DNA from: Microbacterium sp.
GTDB taxonomy: Bacteria; Actinomycetota; Actinomycetes; Actinomycetales; Microbacteriaceae
Direction: 5' to 3'
Assembly: GCF_031179285.1 (NCBI RefSeq)
Contig: NZ_JAPSHY010000003.1
Coordinates: 62,001-126,000, forward strand
Length of the DNA: 64,000 nt
Position 1 is the stretch's first letter. Each line of letters opens with the position of its first letter. Position numbers and translations under genes: made by a program. A model generated the notes under the pieces. The model was not told the origin of the DNA and made no database searches. It was given only the letters and a program-made list of their open reading frames with translations. This document shows, one piece after another, positions 51,003 through 61,122 of this stretch.

Positions 51003-52061
51003 ATGGCCGAGAACGATAAGAGACTGCGGGCCGTCGTGGCGGTGCCGCTGTCCGAGGCGCACTGCCGGCTGATCGAGGAGCTCGAGCCGCGGATCGAACT
51101 CGTCCGCGACCATACCCTCACGCCGCCGATGCGGGGCCCCGCGGACTGGACGGGGGATCCTGCATACGTGCGCACCGATGAGCAGCAGGCGGCGTTCGAG
51201 GCGATGATCGACTCCGCGGACGCGCTGTTCGGCATCCCCGATGTCGACGCCGCGGCACTCGCGCGAACCACTGCGGCCAACCCCGCACTCCGCTGGGTCA
51301 TGACCACGGCGGCCGGCGGCGGCAGCCAGGTGAAGGAGGCGGGTCTGGAGCGTGCGGTTCTGGATCGAGTCGTCTTCACCACGAGCGCCGGCGTCCACGG
51401 CGGTCCCCTCGCCGAGTTCGCCGTGTTCGGTGTACTCGCCGGCGCGAAAGGGCTGCCGCGCCTGGCCGCTGACCAGCGCGACCGGAACTGGCCGGACCGC
51501 TGGGAGATGCGCCAGGTCGACGACATGACCGTGCTGGTGGTGGGGCTCGGCGGCATCGGTGGCGAGTGCGCATGGCGGCTGAAGGCACTCGGCGCCCGAG
51601 TCTGGGGTACGACGCGCACCGGCGACCCGGTCGACGCCGTCGACCGCCTCGTCGCGCTCGACCAGCTCACCGACGCCGCGGGGCACGTCGACGCGATCGT
51701 GGTGACGCTGCCCGGCACCGAGCAGACGCACCACCTCATCGGCGACGCCGTACTGGGCGCCGTGGCAGAGGGCACCACACTGGTGAACGTCGGACGTGGC
51801 ACCGTCATCGATGAGCGGGCGCTGCTGGCTGCGCTCGAGGACGGACGGATCGGCTTCGCCGCGCTCGACGTCTTCGAGCGGGAGCCGCTGGATCCGGCAT
51901 CCGCCCTGTGGTCTCACCCGAACGTGCTCGTGAGTCCCCACACGGCGGCCCTCAGCTCGAAGGAGGAGGAGCGGATCGCGCGGCGGTTCGCGGAGAACGC
52001 CACACGGCTGCTCGACGGGGAGCCGCTGCGAGCAGTCGTCGACACCGTCGAGTTCTACTGA
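51003..52061 (+). CDS. D-isomer-specific 2-hydroxyacid dehydrogenase
   Basis: NAD(P)-dependent dehydrogenase of 352 residues. The Rossmann motif is VLVVGLGGIGGECAWRLKALGARVWG, followed by NVGRGTVIDERALLAAL. The catalytic Arg/Glu/His set is seen in VNVGRG, DVFEREPLD and SPHTAAL. An N-terminal region of about 60 residues before the catalytic fold is longer than in lactate dehydrogenases. GGGAGGAG lies 6 bases before the ATG. Glyoxylate/hydroxypyruvate or a similar 2-keto acid are reasonable substrates but not proven. It is divergent from gnd. Confidence 0.85.
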   Translation: MAENDKRLRAVVAVPLSEAHCRLIEELEPRIELVRDHTLTPPMRGPADWTGDPAYVRTDEQQAAFEAMIDSADALFGIPDVDAAALARTTAANPALRWVMTTAAGGGSQVKEAGLERAVLDRVVFTTSAGVHGGPLAEFAVFGVLAGAKGLPRLAADQRDRNWPDRWEMRQVDDMTVLVVGLGGIGGECAWRLKALGARVWGTTRTGDPVDAVDRLVALDQLTDAAGHVDAIVVTLPGTEQTHHLIGDAVLGAVAEGTTLVNVGRGTVIDERALLAALEDGRIGFAALDVFEREPLDPASALWSHPNVLVSPHTAALSSKEEERIARRFAENATRLLDGEPLRAVVDTVEFY

Positions 52062-52072
52062 GTCGAACTCTC

Positions 52073-52198
52073 TCAGTCCTTGCGGTAGCCGGTCCGGCTC
52101 ATCGAGAACAGCGCCGCGAATGTCAGGCCGGCCACGCACACGGTCATGGCGCCGATGAGCCAGGCGAGTACGTGCGAGAGGAAGGCGCCGTCGAGCAT
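52073..52198 (-). CDS. Small single-helix membrane protein
   Basis: A 41-residue frame with a hydrophobic helix from about residue 6 to 32 (FLSHVLAWLIGAMTVCV and AGLTFAALF) and a basic tail SRTGYRKD, so the C-terminus should face the cytoplasm. GGAG lies 5 bases before the ATG, a good ribosome-binding site. It converges with the dehydrogenase gene 11 bases away and is divergent from rplY. I do not recognise a family. Confidence 0.55.
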   Translation of the reverse strand: MLDGAFLSHVLAWLIGAMTVCVAGLTFAALFSMSRTGYRKD

Positions 52199-52256
52199 GG
52201 GGACTCCGTGATCTGCGTGGTGGATGCCGGTGTTCTCAGCCTACCGGGTCATCCGG

Positions 52257-52423
52257 TACCATTGAGGAGTACCTCGGCGAGGGACGCTTCCGCGTGTGCG
52301 CGAACGTCCGTGATCGACGCGGCGAAGCAAGCCCGGTGGCTTTCCTCACGCGTTCGCGTTCGAGCCCACAATTCCAAGACCACCGCGCGGCTCGTTCGCT
52401 GCGTGCCCCGAAGGAGAATTCCC
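52257..52423 (+). promoter_or_regulatory. Promoter and long leader of rplY
   Basis: TACCAT (52257-52262) is a plausible -10, giving a 5' leader of about 155 bases with no open frame. The leader contains GGACG...CGTCC arms (about 52281-52308) around a GC-rich loop, and further GC-rich inverted segments. It may be a ribosomal-protein leader used for autoregulation; I do not recognise a named family. Confidence 0.35.
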
Positions 52424-53026
52424 ATGTCTGAAGACACCAAGGTCCACGCCGAGCTTCGCGAGAACTTCGGCAAGGGCTTCGCCCGCCGCCTGCGCGCCGC
52501 CGGCAAGATCCCCGCCGTCATCTACGGCCACGGCACCGAGCCCGTGCACGTCGCCCTCCCGGGCCACCAGGTCTCGCTCATCATCCGTCGTGCGAACGCC
52601 GTCCTCGAACTCGAGATCGACGGCAAGGGCGACCAGCTGACCCTCGTCAAGGACGTGCAGCGCGATCCGGTGCACCAGATCATCGAGCACATCGACCTGC
52701 TCGTGGTGAAGAAGGGTGAGAAGGTCGCGATCGACATTCCCGTGACCGTCGTCGGCGAGTCGGCCCCGGGCACGATCGTGAACCTCGACGCGACCACGCT
52801 GTCGATCGAGGCGGAGGCCACCCACATCCCGCAGAACCTCGAGGTGTCCGTCGAGGGCCTCGAGGAGGGCGCGCACATCACCGCCGCCGACGTCGCCCTG
52901 CCCAAGGGGTCGACGCTGCTCTCCGACCCCGAGGTGCTCGTCGTCGCGATCTCGGTTCCGGCAGCCGCCGAGACCGACGAGGACGACGCAGCGGCCGACG
53001 ACGCGGCCCAGACCGACGCCGAGTAA
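52424..53026 (+). CDS. rplY: 50S ribosomal protein L25/general stress protein Ctc
   Basis: 5S-rRNA-binding ribosomal protein of 200 residues, the long two-domain (L25-TL5/Ctc) form. The N-terminal RNA-binding domain has NFGKGFARRLRAAGKIPAVIYG and VKDVQRDPVHQIIEHID. The C-terminal TL5 domain follows from about residue 95 and a very acidic tail (Asp/Glu/Ala rich) ends the protein. AAGGAG lies 7 bases before the ATG. A perfect-arm terminator follows, so it is read as a single gene. Confidence 0.95.
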   Translation: MSEDTKVHAELRENFGKGFARRLRAAGKIPAVIYGHGTEPVHVALPGHQVSLIIRRANAVLELEIDGKGDQLTLVKDVQRDPVHQIIEHIDLLVVKKGEKVAIDIPVTVVGESAPGTIVNLDATTLSIEAEATHIPQNLEVSVEGLEEGAHITAADVALPKGSTLLSDPEVLVVAISVPAAAETDEDDAAADDAAQTDAE

Positions 53027-53043
53027 CCTCGCATCGCATCGGA

Positions 53044-53079
53044 ACAGAGGGGACGCGATCGAGATCGCGTCCCCTCTGT
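53044..53079 (+). terminator. Terminator of rplY
   Basis: Arms of 17 bases (ACAGAGGGGACGCGATC and its exact reverse complement) around a 2-base GA centre lie 17 bases after the rplY stop. CGTTCCC follows. Confidence 0.8.
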
Positions 53080-53154
53080 CGTTCCCGCTGGCCCCCGGCC
53101 GGGCTGCCATAGTATGACCGAGCGTCACCGGCTCGAGTGTGAAAGGACCGCGTC

Positions 53155-53736
53155 ATGGCATCCACCTGGCTCGTGGTGGGACTCGGCAATCCCGGCCCGC
53201 GATATGCCGCAACCCGGCACAACGTCGGCCAGTTCGTGGTCGACGAATTGGCCGAACGTCGACGTGAGGTGTTCCGTGAGCACAAGAGCGGAGCGCGCGT
53301 GGTGGAGACCTGGCTGCGACCGGGCGCTGACAAGCTGGTGCTGGCCAAGCCGAACTCGTTCATGAACGTCTCGGGCACGCCGGTCGCGGCCCTCGCCCGG
53401 TTCTACTCGGTGCCGCCGGAACGGGTCGTCGTCGTGCACGACGAGCTCGACATCCCGTTCGACACCGTCAAACTCAAGACGGGCGGCGGACACGGCGGGC
53501 ACAACGGCGTCCGAGATGTCGCCAGGGCGATCGGAACCGCGGATTTCCCGCGCGTGCGCGTCGGTATCGGGCGGCCTCCTGGACGCCAGGATCCTGCCGA
53601 CTGGGTCCTGTCACCCTTCGGCAAAGACGAGCGGGAGAACCTGCCCGTCCTCGTCTCGGACGCGGCGGATGCCGTCGAGCTCCTCGTGGCCGAGGGGCTG
53701 CTCGCGGCCCAGCAGAAGCATCACGCCCCGCGCTGA
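53155..53736 (+). CDS. pth: Peptidyl-tRNA hydrolase
   Basis: Enzyme of 193 residues that frees tRNA from prematurely released peptidyl-tRNA. The catalytic His22 is in [13 protein letters not shown], the conserved Asn in [10 protein letters not shown], the Asp in [16 protein letters not shown] and the [12 protein letters not shown] loop are intact. AAAGGA lies 8 bases before the ATG and TAGTAT (53111-53116) is a likely -10. It sits directly after rplY, the standard actinobacterial pair, but has its own promoter. Confidence 0.96.
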   Translation: MASTWLVVGLGNPGPRYAATRHNVGQFVVDELAERRREVFREHKSGARVVETWLRPGADKLVLAKPNSFMNVSGTPVAALARFYSVPPERVVVVHDELDIPFDTVKLKTGGGHGGHNGVRDVARAIGTADFPRVRVGIGRPPGRQDPADWVLSPFGKDERENLPVLVSDAADAVELLVAEGLLAAQQKHHAPR

Positions 53737-53749
53737 GCGCCGCCGCCGG

Positions 53750-54322
53750 TCACACCGTGGAGCCGGCGAATCCTGTCGCGGCTCCCGCACTCAGGGCGAT
53801 TCCCAGCACCACGAAGAAGATCATCGGTGCGATGACCGCGACGACCAACGCGGCGATTCCCTGGCCGCGCCCCTGGCGTTGCCGGATCGCGACGATGCCG
53901 AGGATGATGGCGGCCACCCCGAGCAGTGTGCCCACCCAGAACGAGACCTCGGCCCACAGCACCTGGTCGCGCGCAGGGGAGAGGAAGCCCAGCGAGTCCA
54001 CGTCGCTCACATACGTCAGGGCCGCCGGGATGCGGCGCCCGATCTCGTACGCGGTGAGACCGCCGACCACGGGCGTGAGGACGGCAGCCGCGAGCGCGAG
54101 GATCAGAGCGAGGATGCCGACGAGCGGAGGTCTCGGCTCGGTCACTTGAACCCGGTAGGCACCGTCGGGGAACGCGTAGCCGCCCACCGGGACCTGATAC
54201 GCGCCGGGCGGGGGAGCCTGCGGCGGGAAAAGCCCCTGCTGCGGGAAAGTCGGGACCGGGCCCTGCGGGGTCGGTGGGACGGGGGCAGGAGCCATCGGCG
54301 GGGGCAGCTGCGGGTCGGTCAC
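53750..54322 (-). CDS. Proline-rich membrane protein, DUF4190-like
   Basis: Protein of 190 residues. The first 60 are rich in Pro, Gln and Gly (PPTPQGPVP, FPPQAPPPG), then come three hydrophobic helices (about 67-88, 122-145, 154-180). The last two resemble the paired helices of DUF4190 proteins, with the basic loop AIRQRQGRGQG between them. Function unknown; such proteins are common in actinobacterial membranes. The GTG start lies 6 bases after TAGGAT (54329-54334), predicting a leaderless transcript. It converges with pth. Confidence 0.7.
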   Translation of the reverse strand: MTDPQLPPPMAPAPVPPTPQGPVPTFPQQGLFPPQAPPPGAYQVPVGGYAFPDGAYRVQVTEPRPPLVGILALILALAAAVLTPVVGGLTAYEIGRRIPAALTYVSDVDSLGFLSPARDQVLWAEVSFWVGTLLGVAAIILGIVAIRQRQGRGQGIAALVVAVIAPMIFFVVLGIALSAGAATGFAGSTV

Positions 54323-54343
54323 GATCTCATCCTAGGGTGGCGC

Positions 54344-55348
<1,005 letters not shown>

Positions 55349-55431
55349 GCCATCAATCCTATGGGGGCGCCGGCGGTGGCGAATCCGGGGTGCCGCCGCG
55401 ACGCTCGTTCGGGCTCTGCCGACGGCGTGAG

Positions 55432-56271
55432 CTAGTAGGAGTAGTCCACGACGACGGGGGCGTGGTCACTCCACCGCTGGTCGTAGGCCGCTGCCCGTGC
55501 GACGTGATACGCCGTCACGCGCTCGGCCAGAGCGGGAGACGCCAGGTGGTAGTCGATGCGCCACCCGCTGTCGTTGTCGAACGCCTTTCCGCGGGCGGAC
55601 CACCAGGTGTACGGCCCTTCCACCTCGCCGTGGAAACGGCGGCCGACGTCGACCCAGCCGAGACCGGTGCCGACCGAGCCGTCCACAGCCGTGACCTCGG
55701 TCCCCGCCTCACCGAGAAAACGATCGAAGTACGCGCGCTCGCGCGGCAGGAAGCCGGCCTTCTTGACGTTGCCGCGCCAGTTCTTGATGTCGAGTTCGCG
55801 ATGACCGACGTTGAGGTCGCCCGTCACCACGGCGAGTGCGTCATCGGCGGCGAGAGAAGCCAGACGCGGGCCGAAGGCATCGAGGAAACGCCACTTCTCC
55901 TCCTGTCGCGCAGTGTCTGCCTCGCCGGAGTGCACGTAGGCGCTGACGACCGTCACCGGGCGATCCCCCAGCAGGAAGTCGCCCTCGATCCATCGCCCGC
56001 GGGAGTCGAAGTCCTCATCACCGAAGTCGGTGCGAGTGGCGAGCGCGGGCGTGCGGCTGACGATGGCGACGCCGGCACGCCCTTTGGCCGTCGCCTCGTC
56101 ATGGGCGATCGACCAGCCGGGGAAAGCGGCTTCGAGGTGCTCGTCCTGCCCGCGAACCTCCTGCAGCGTGAGGATGTCGACATCCGCGGTGTCGAGCCAG
56201 TTGTGCAGGCCGTTGCGGACGGCCGCCCTGATCCCGTTGACGTTGACAGAGGCGACGCGCAGATGAGGCAT
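55432..56271 (-). CDS. xth: Exodeoxyribonuclease III / AP endonuclease
   Basis: Base-excision repair nuclease of 279 residues of the ExoIII family. Catalytic segments are present: LQEVRGQD (metal Glu), [14 protein letters not shown] (Asp and Asn), [21 protein letters not shown], and the ending [10 protein letters not shown] with the catalytic Asp-His. The ATG lies 6 bases after TAGGCT (56278-56283), predicting a leaderless mRNA. It lies on the same strand as the YihY gene and 34 bases downstream of it, with its own promoter between. Confidence 0.95.
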   Translation of the reverse strand: MPHLRVASVNVNGIRAAVRNGLHNWLDTADVDILTLQEVRGQDEHLEAAFPGWSIAHDEATAKGRAGVAIVSRTPALATRTDFGDEDFDSRGRWIEGDFLLGDRPVTVVSAYVHSGEADTARQEEKWRFLDAFGPRLASLAADDALAVVTGDLNVGHRELDIKNWRGNVKKAGFLPRERAYFDRFLGEAGTEVTAVDGSVGTGLGWVDVGRRFHGEVEGPYTWWSARGKAFDNDSGWRIDYHLASPALAERVTAYHVARAAAYDQRWSDHAPVVVDYSY

Positions 56272-56305
56272 GATCCAAGCCTAGGGGGAGGGTACGACGT
56301 CGGGT

Positions 56306-57442
56306 TCAACCGTCGCGGGAAACCTCTTCCGATGGGGCCTCGACGACGGGAAGCCCCTCGGACTTCGCGTCACTGACCGCTTTTCGCCAATCGCGGCGCG
56401 CACGTCGCAGTCGCCGCGCCGTGATCGGAGTGAGCCACCATGGCGATTCGTCGAGCGCTTCCTGCGCGTGACGGACGCGCACTCGGGCGGCGATGACGAG
56501 TGCCTGCACCTCTGCCTCGTGCGTGATGCTCTCCGCCTTCGCCTGGAGGGGCTGGTCATGGTCGCCGGCCCCGACCGAGATCCAGGATGCCGCGATGAGG
56601 ACGACGATCGACACGGCCCGGCACCAGATGAGCATCGACACGACGACGGCGAAGGTCGCCAGCAGCGGGTTCGTCGGTGTATGCGAGAGCAGAAGACCCG
56701 CGCCCAGCTGCAGCACCACGATCGCGCCACCGCCGACGAGTGATCCCGGGATGATCCGGTGCCAGGGCAACTCCGTGCCGGTGAGATAGCGCACGAGCAG
56801 GGCCAGCACGGCGGCATCCAGGAACATCGCGACGAGGACCGAGAATGCGCGCAACCCGATCTCGTACAGGGGTCGGGTCGGATCACCGCCGAAGGACTCC
56901 ACCACGCGCGCGACGGTCCAGACGCCGAGCAGACTGAGGGCCGAGCCGATGAGGAGCGAGAGTCCGAAGGCTGTCGCGGCGATCAGATCCCAGAACTTCA
57001 GCAGCAGGAAGTTCCTCGCATCGAACGGAAGCCCGAAGATGTCACGGATGGCGCGGCGTGTGAAGGTCACGGCAGTGGTCGCAGACCAGATGACGACGCC
57101 GGCGGCGATCGCGCCGGTCACGCTGAGGACCCCGGACGTGGACTCGGCGATGGACTCGACCTCGGCCGGGGAGGCCACGCCGTTCTTGCTGATGAGACCC
57201 GGGATGTAGGCGTTCGCGCCGTCGATCAGTGCCTGGACGGCGCGGTCACTGCCGCCCAGCCAGATGCCCACGCCCGCGAAGGCCATGTACAGCAGCCCGA
57301 ACAGCGCGAACAGCCCCTGATAGCTCATCCCCGCCGAGAGCAGGAAGCCGTTCTGCCGGAGGAAGTGCCGCCACACGCGCACCGGGAAGGCGGCCAGCGT
57401 GCGCTCCCTGGCGACGGCGGCCTGCGCCTTCAGACGCGACAC
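56306..57442 (-). CDS. YihY/virulence factor BrkB family membrane protein
   Basis: Membrane protein of 378 residues with six or so helices. The first helix follows RHFLRQNGFLLSAGMSYQGLFALFGLLYMAFAGVG, the YihY signature; WSATTAVTFTRRAIRDIFG and the WHRIIPGSLVGGGAIVVLQ region are also typical. A cytoplasmic C-terminal tail of about 90 residues is basic and contains RRLRRARRDW. The function is unknown; an old label as RNase BN was wrong. The GTG start is 15 bases after sdhB, so it may be co-transcribed with the sdh operon. Confidence 0.85.
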   Translation of the reverse strand: MSRLKAQAAVARERTLAAFPVRVWRHFLRQNGFLLSAGMSYQGLFALFGLLYMAFAGVGIWLGGSDRAVQALIDGANAYIPGLISKNGVASPAEVESIAESTSGVLSVTGAIAAGVVIWSATTAVTFTRRAIRDIFGLPFDARNFLLLKFWDLIAATAFGLSLLIGSALSLLGVWTVARVVESFGGDPTRPLYEIGLRAFSVLVAMFLDAAVLALLVRYLTGTELPWHRIIPGSLVGGGAIVVLQLGAGLLLSHTPTNPLLATFAVVVSMLIWCRAVSIVVLIAASWISVGAGDHDQPLQAKAESITHEAEVQALVIAARVRVRHAQEALDESPWWLTPITARRLRRARRDWRKAVSDAKSEGLPVVEAPSEEVSRDG

Positions 57443-57457
57443 CGGGTGCTCCGGTGC

Positions 57458-58219
57458 TCAGCGTCCGCCGCGCAGGACCGCCTGCTTGACCTCGGCGATC
57501 GCCTTGGTGACCTCGATGCCGCGGGGGCATGCCTCGGAGCAGTTGAAGGTGGTGCGGCAGCGCCACACGCCTTCCTTGTCGTTGAGGATGTCCAGGCGGA
57601 CGGCGGCGTTGTCATCGCGCGAGTCGAAGATGAAGCGGTGCGCGTTCACGATGGCGGCCGGCCCGAAGTACTGCCCGTCGGTCCAGAACACCGGGCAGGA
57701 CGAGGTGCAGGCGGCGCACAGGATGCACTTGGTGGTGTCATCGAAGATCTCGCGGTCCGCGATCGACTGCACCCGCTCCTTGCCCTTGTCGGGAGTGGAG
57801 TTGGCCACCAGGAAGGGCTGGACCTCGCGGTAGGAGGCGAAGAACGGCTCCATGTCGACGATGAGATCCTTCTCGAGCGGCAGACCCTTGATCGCCTCGA
57901 CGTAGATCGGCTTCGAGATGTCGAGATCCTTGATGAGGGTCTTGCAGGCGAGGCGATTGCGTCCGTTGATGCGCATGGCGTCAGAGCCGCAGATGCCGTG
58001 CGCGCAGGAACGGCGGAAGCTCAGCGAGCCGTCGACCTCCCACTTGATCTTGTGCAGCGCGTCGAGCACGCGATCGGTCGAGTAGAGCTCCACGTCGTAG
58101 TCGACCCAGTGCGGTTCCGCGTCGACCTCGGGGTCGAAGCGGCGGATGTTGAAGGTGACGATGAAGGACTGCACCACGTCGGAGCCCGCTGCGGGTGCCT
58201 CTGCGACTGCGTTGGACAT
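57458..58219 (-). CDS. sdhB: Succinate dehydrogenase iron-sulfur subunit
   Basis: Protein of 253 residues that passes electrons from SdhA to quinone through three iron-sulfur clusters. The [2Fe-2S] ligands are in SFRRSCAHGICGSDAMRINGRNRLAC-type sequence, the [4Fe-4S] set in CILCAACTSSCP and the [3Fe-4S] set in CRTTFNCSEACPRGI. It is the last gene of sdhCDAB and starts 2 bases after sdhA ends. Confidence 0.96.
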   Translation of the reverse strand: MSNAVAEAPAAGSDVVQSFIVTFNIRRFDPEVDAEPHWVDYDVELYSTDRVLDALHKIKWEVDGSLSFRRSCAHGICGSDAMRINGRNRLACKTLIKDLDISKPIYVEAIKGLPLEKDLIVDMEPFFASYREVQPFLVANSTPDKGKERVQSIADREIFDDTTKCILCAACTSSCPVFWTDGQYFGPAAIVNAHRFIFDSRDDNAAVRLDILNDKEGVWRCRTTFNCSEACPRGIEVTKAIAEVKQAVLRGGR

Positions 58220-58221
58220 GC

Positions 58222-60048
58222 TCAGTACTTCCTCTCCAGTGGCGGGTAGTTGAACTCGCCCTGTTCATTCTTGGTGAACACGACGGGCTTCCAGTCCAGC
58301 TTGATGTGATCGCTCGGCGTCGACGAATGGGGGTCGCCCGTCAGGTACGCCATGGTGTGCTTCATGTAGTTCTCGTCGTCGCGCTGGGGGAAGTCGTCGC
58401 GCATGTGGCCGCCCCGGCTCTCCTGGCGGTTCTGTGCGGCGTAGACGACGACCTCTGCGATGTCGAGGAGGAAGCCGAGCTCGACGGCCTCGAGCAGATC
58501 GGTGTTGAACCGCTGACCCTTGTCGTCGACGTGGACGTTGCGGTAGCGCTCGCGCAGCTCCGCGATGACCCCGAGCACGTGCTCCAGCGACTCGTGAGTG
58601 CGGAACACCTGCGCGCCCTTGTCCATCTCGTCCTGCAGGGTCTTGCGCAGCACCGCGATGCGCTCGGTGCCCTGATTGTTGCGCAGGCCCTCGAGCATGT
58701 CGCGCACGAAGCCGGCCGGATTCTCCGGCAGCGGCACGAACTCCGCGGTCTTGACGTACTCCACCGCCTGGCGGCCTGCCCGCTTGCCGAAGACGTTGAT
58801 GTCCAGGAGCGAGTTGGTGCCGAGACGGTTGGCGCCGTGAACCGACACGCACGCGCACTCACCGGCGGCGTAGAGCCCCGGCACGACGGTCGTGTTGTCG
58901 GCGAGCACCTCGGCGTTGTTGTTGGTGGGGATTCCGCCCATCGCATAGTGGGCCGTGGGCATCACCGGCACCGGCTCGACGACCGGGTCCACCCCGAGGT
59001 AGGTGCGGGCGAACTCGGTGATGTCGGGGAGCTTCGTCTCGAGCACCTCCGCACCGAGGTGCGTGCAGTCGAGCAGCACGTAGTCCTTGTGGGGTCCGGC
59101 GCCGCGGCCCTCTGCGACCTCCTGCACCATGCAGCGAGCCACGATGTCACGCGGCGCGAGGTCCTTGATGGTCGGGGCGTAGCGCTCCATGAAGCGCTCG
59201 CCGGACGCGTTGCGCAGGATCGCACCCTCACCGCGAGCACCTTCGGTGAGCAGGATGCCGAGTCCGGCGAGGCCCGTCGGATGGAACTGGAAGAACTCGA
59301 GGTCCTCGAGGGGGAGGCCCTTTCGCCACACGATTCCGACGCCGTCGCCCGTGAGGGTGTGGGCGTTCGAGGTGGTCTTGAAGATCTTGCCGAAGCCGCC
59401 GGTGGCGAAGATCACGGCCTTCGAGTGGAAGACGTGGAGCTCGCCCGTGGACAGATCGTAGGCGACGACGCCGGCGGTCAGGTTGTTGCCCTCGGCATCC
59501 TTCACCGTCAGCAGATCGAGCACGTAGAACTCGTTGAAGAAGTTGATGCCGAGCTTGACGCAGTTCTGGAACAGCGTCTGCAGGATCATGTGGCCGGTGC
59601 GGTCGGCGGCGTAGCAGGCGCGACGCACGGGCGACTTGCCGTGCTCGGCGGTGTGGCCGCCGAACCGGCGCTGGTCGATCTTTCCCTCGGGGGTGCGGTT
59701 GAAGGGCAGGCCCATGTTCTCCAGGTCGATGACCGCGTCGATGGCCTCCTTGGCGAGGATCTCCGCCGCGTCCTGGTCGACGAGGTAGTCGCCGCCCTTG
59801 ACGGTGTCGAAGGTGTGCCACTCCCAGGAGTCCTCCTCGACGTTCGCGAGGGCCGCCGCCATGCCGCCTTGAGCTGCTCCCGTGTGAGAGCGCGTCGGGT
59901 AGAGCTTGGAGATCACCGCGGTCCGCGCACCCGGTCCCGCCTCGATCGCCGCACGCATGCCTGCGCCGCCGGCGCCGACGATGACGATGTCGAACTGGTG
60001 GTAGTGGATGCCGTCGCGGACGACGGAATCCTGGGTCTCAGTAGTCAC
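58222..60048 (-). CDS. sdhA: Succinate dehydrogenase flavoprotein subunit
   Basis: Catalytic subunit of 608 residues that oxidises succinate to fumarate. The FAD fold is [18 protein letters not shown], the covalent-FAD His is in [18 protein letters not shown], and the active-site segments [11 protein letters not shown] and [16 protein letters not shown] are present. The GTG at 60048 (VTTETQDS) is preferred because AGAAGAAGG lies about 9 bases upstream; the frame stays open further but without a ribosome-binding site. It is 19 bases after sdhD. Confidence 0.97.
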   Translation of the reverse strand: MTTETQDSVVRDGIHYHQFDIVIVGAGGAGMRAAIEAGPGARTAVISKLYPTRSHTGAAQGGMAAALANVEEDSWEWHTFDTVKGGDYLVDQDAAEILAKEAIDAVIDLENMGLPFNRTPEGKIDQRRFGGHTAEHGKSPVRRACYAADRTGHMILQTLFQNCVKLGINFFNEFYVLDLLTVKDAEGNNLTAGVVAYDLSTGELHVFHSKAVIFATGGFGKIFKTTSNAHTLTGDGVGIVWRKGLPLEDLEFFQFHPTGLAGLGILLTEGARGEGAILRNASGERFMERYAPTIKDLAPRDIVARCMVQEVAEGRGAGPHKDYVLLDCTHLGAEVLETKLPDITEFARTYLGVDPVVEPVPVMPTAHYAMGGIPTNNNAEVLADNTTVVPGLYAAGECACVSVHGANRLGTNSLLDINVFGKRAGRQAVEYVKTAEFVPLPENPAGFVRDMLEGLRNNQGTERIAVLRKTLQDEMDKGAQVFRTHESLEHVLGVIAELRERYRNVHVDDKGQRFNTDLLEAVELGFLLDIAEVVVYAAQNRQESRGGHMRDDFPQRDDENYMKHTMAYLTGDPHSSTPSDHIKLDWKPVVFTKNEQGEFNYPPLERKY

Positions 60049-60067
60049 TTCTGATTTGCCTTCTTCT

Positions 60068-60508
60068 CTAGCTCTGCGCCTGGCAGGTGTCCCACAGCGT
60101 GCTCGATTCGGTGACACCGAGGCAGGGGTCGAACGTGAAGACGACGAGCGTGCCGAGCACGATGAGCAGCGCAGCAGCGAGACCGATGGTCCACACAAGC
60201 GCCTTGCGTGCTTTCTCGCCCAAGACGTAGTCGTTCACGATGGTTCGCATGCCGTTGGCGCCGTGGATGAGCGCGAGCCACAGCATCAGGACGTCCCACC
60301 ACTGCCAGAACGGAGTGGCGAACTTTCCGGCGATGAACGCGAAGTCCAGAGCATGGATGCCCTCGCCGAGCATCAGGTTCACGAACAGGTGACCGAAGAT
60401 GAGCACGACCAGCACGACGCCGGAGATGCGCATGAACAGCCAGCCCCACTTCTCGACGTTGAATCCGCGGCGGCGCCGGACGGGCGCGGCGAGGGTCTCG
60501 GTGGCCAT
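60068..60508 (-). CDS. sdhD: Succinate dehydrogenase membrane anchor subunit
   Basis: Membrane subunit of 146 residues with three helices. A haem-ligand His lies in [11 protein letters not shown] of helix 1, and [16 protein letters not shown] is the conserved segment after helix 2. Its ATG shares a base with the sdhC stop (TGATG), so the two anchors are translated together. It binds SdhAB to the membrane and helps form the quinone site. Confidence 0.93.
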   Translation of the reverse strand: MATETLAAPVRRRRGFNVEKWGWLFMRISGVVLVVLIFGHLFVNLMLGEGIHALDFAFIAGKFATPFWQWWDVLMLWLALIHGANGMRTIVNDYVLGEKARKALVWTIGLAAALLIVLGTLVVFTFDPCLGVTESSTLWDTCQAQS

Positions 60509-60942
60509 CAGTGTCCTCCTCCGAACCCGGCGAATGCGAGCATGAGGTGGCGCGGCACGAAGCCCGCCATGAGCACGACCCAGACGGCGATGACGCCCCA
60601 GAACAGCTGGCGCTGGTACCGCGCTCCCTTCGACCAGAAGTCCACCGCAATGATGCGGAGGCCGTTCATGGCGTGGAACACGATCCCGGCGACGAGGACG
60701 ACCTCACCGAGCGCCATGACGGGGTTCTTGTAGGTGCCGATGACGGCGTCGTACGCCTCGGGGGAGACCCTGATCAGCGCCGTGTCGAGCACATGCACCA
60801 ACAGGAAGAAGAAGATGGCGACTCCGGTGATGCGGTGAAGCACCCACGACCACATGCCTTCGCGACCCCGGTAGAGGGTGCCGCGGGGCGTCTTGGAAGT
60901 GGTTTCCGAAATCGACGGTGCCAAGCGAGCGCCTGCGGACAC
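60508..60942 (-). CDS. sdhC: Succinate dehydrogenase cytochrome b556 subunit
   Basis: Membrane subunit of 144 residues with three helices. The conserved start GTLYRGREGMWSWVLHRITGVAIFFFLLVHVLDTAL carries the Ser/Arg-type quinone-site region and the haem-ligand His in LVHVLD. The GTG at 60942 is fixed by GGGAGG 6 bases upstream. It is first in the operon sdhCDAB. A possible -10 (TAGGCT, minus strand, 61073-61078) and a palindrome (61082-61097) lie upstream. Confidence 0.93.
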   Translation of the reverse strand: MSAGARLAPSISETTSKTPRGTLYRGREGMWSWVLHRITGVAIFFFLLVHVLDTALIRVSPEAYDAVIGTYKNPVMALGEVVLVAGIVFHAMNGLRIIAVDFWSKGARYQRQLFWGVIAVWVVLMAGFVPRHLMLAFAGFGGGH

Positions 60943-61072
60943 GGTCGTCCTCCCTGGATCGATGTGACTCGGTCGCGTGCAGCGCTCGTCCAAGTGTGAA
61001 CCCGTCGAAGTGCAGGCACGCCCGATCGGGATCCATCCTATTCCCGCTGACGGGGTGGGAGCGACGAAGGCG

Positions 61073-61116
61073 AGCCTAAGTATCTCGACGTCAAGATGTA
61101 TCGGGGAAGATACGCT
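61073..61116. promoter_or_regulatory. Divergent sdh/mannose-1-phosphate guanylyltransferase promoter region with palindrome
   Basis: TAGGCT on the minus strand (61073-61078) is a -10 candidate for sdhC. TACGCT on the plus strand (61111-61116) ends 6 bases before the guanylyltransferase ATG. Between them, ATCTCGACGTCAAGAT (61082-61097) is a palindrome with a single mismatched pair. A protein bound there would affect both promoters. Confidence 0.5.
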
Positions 61117-61122
61117 GGCACG

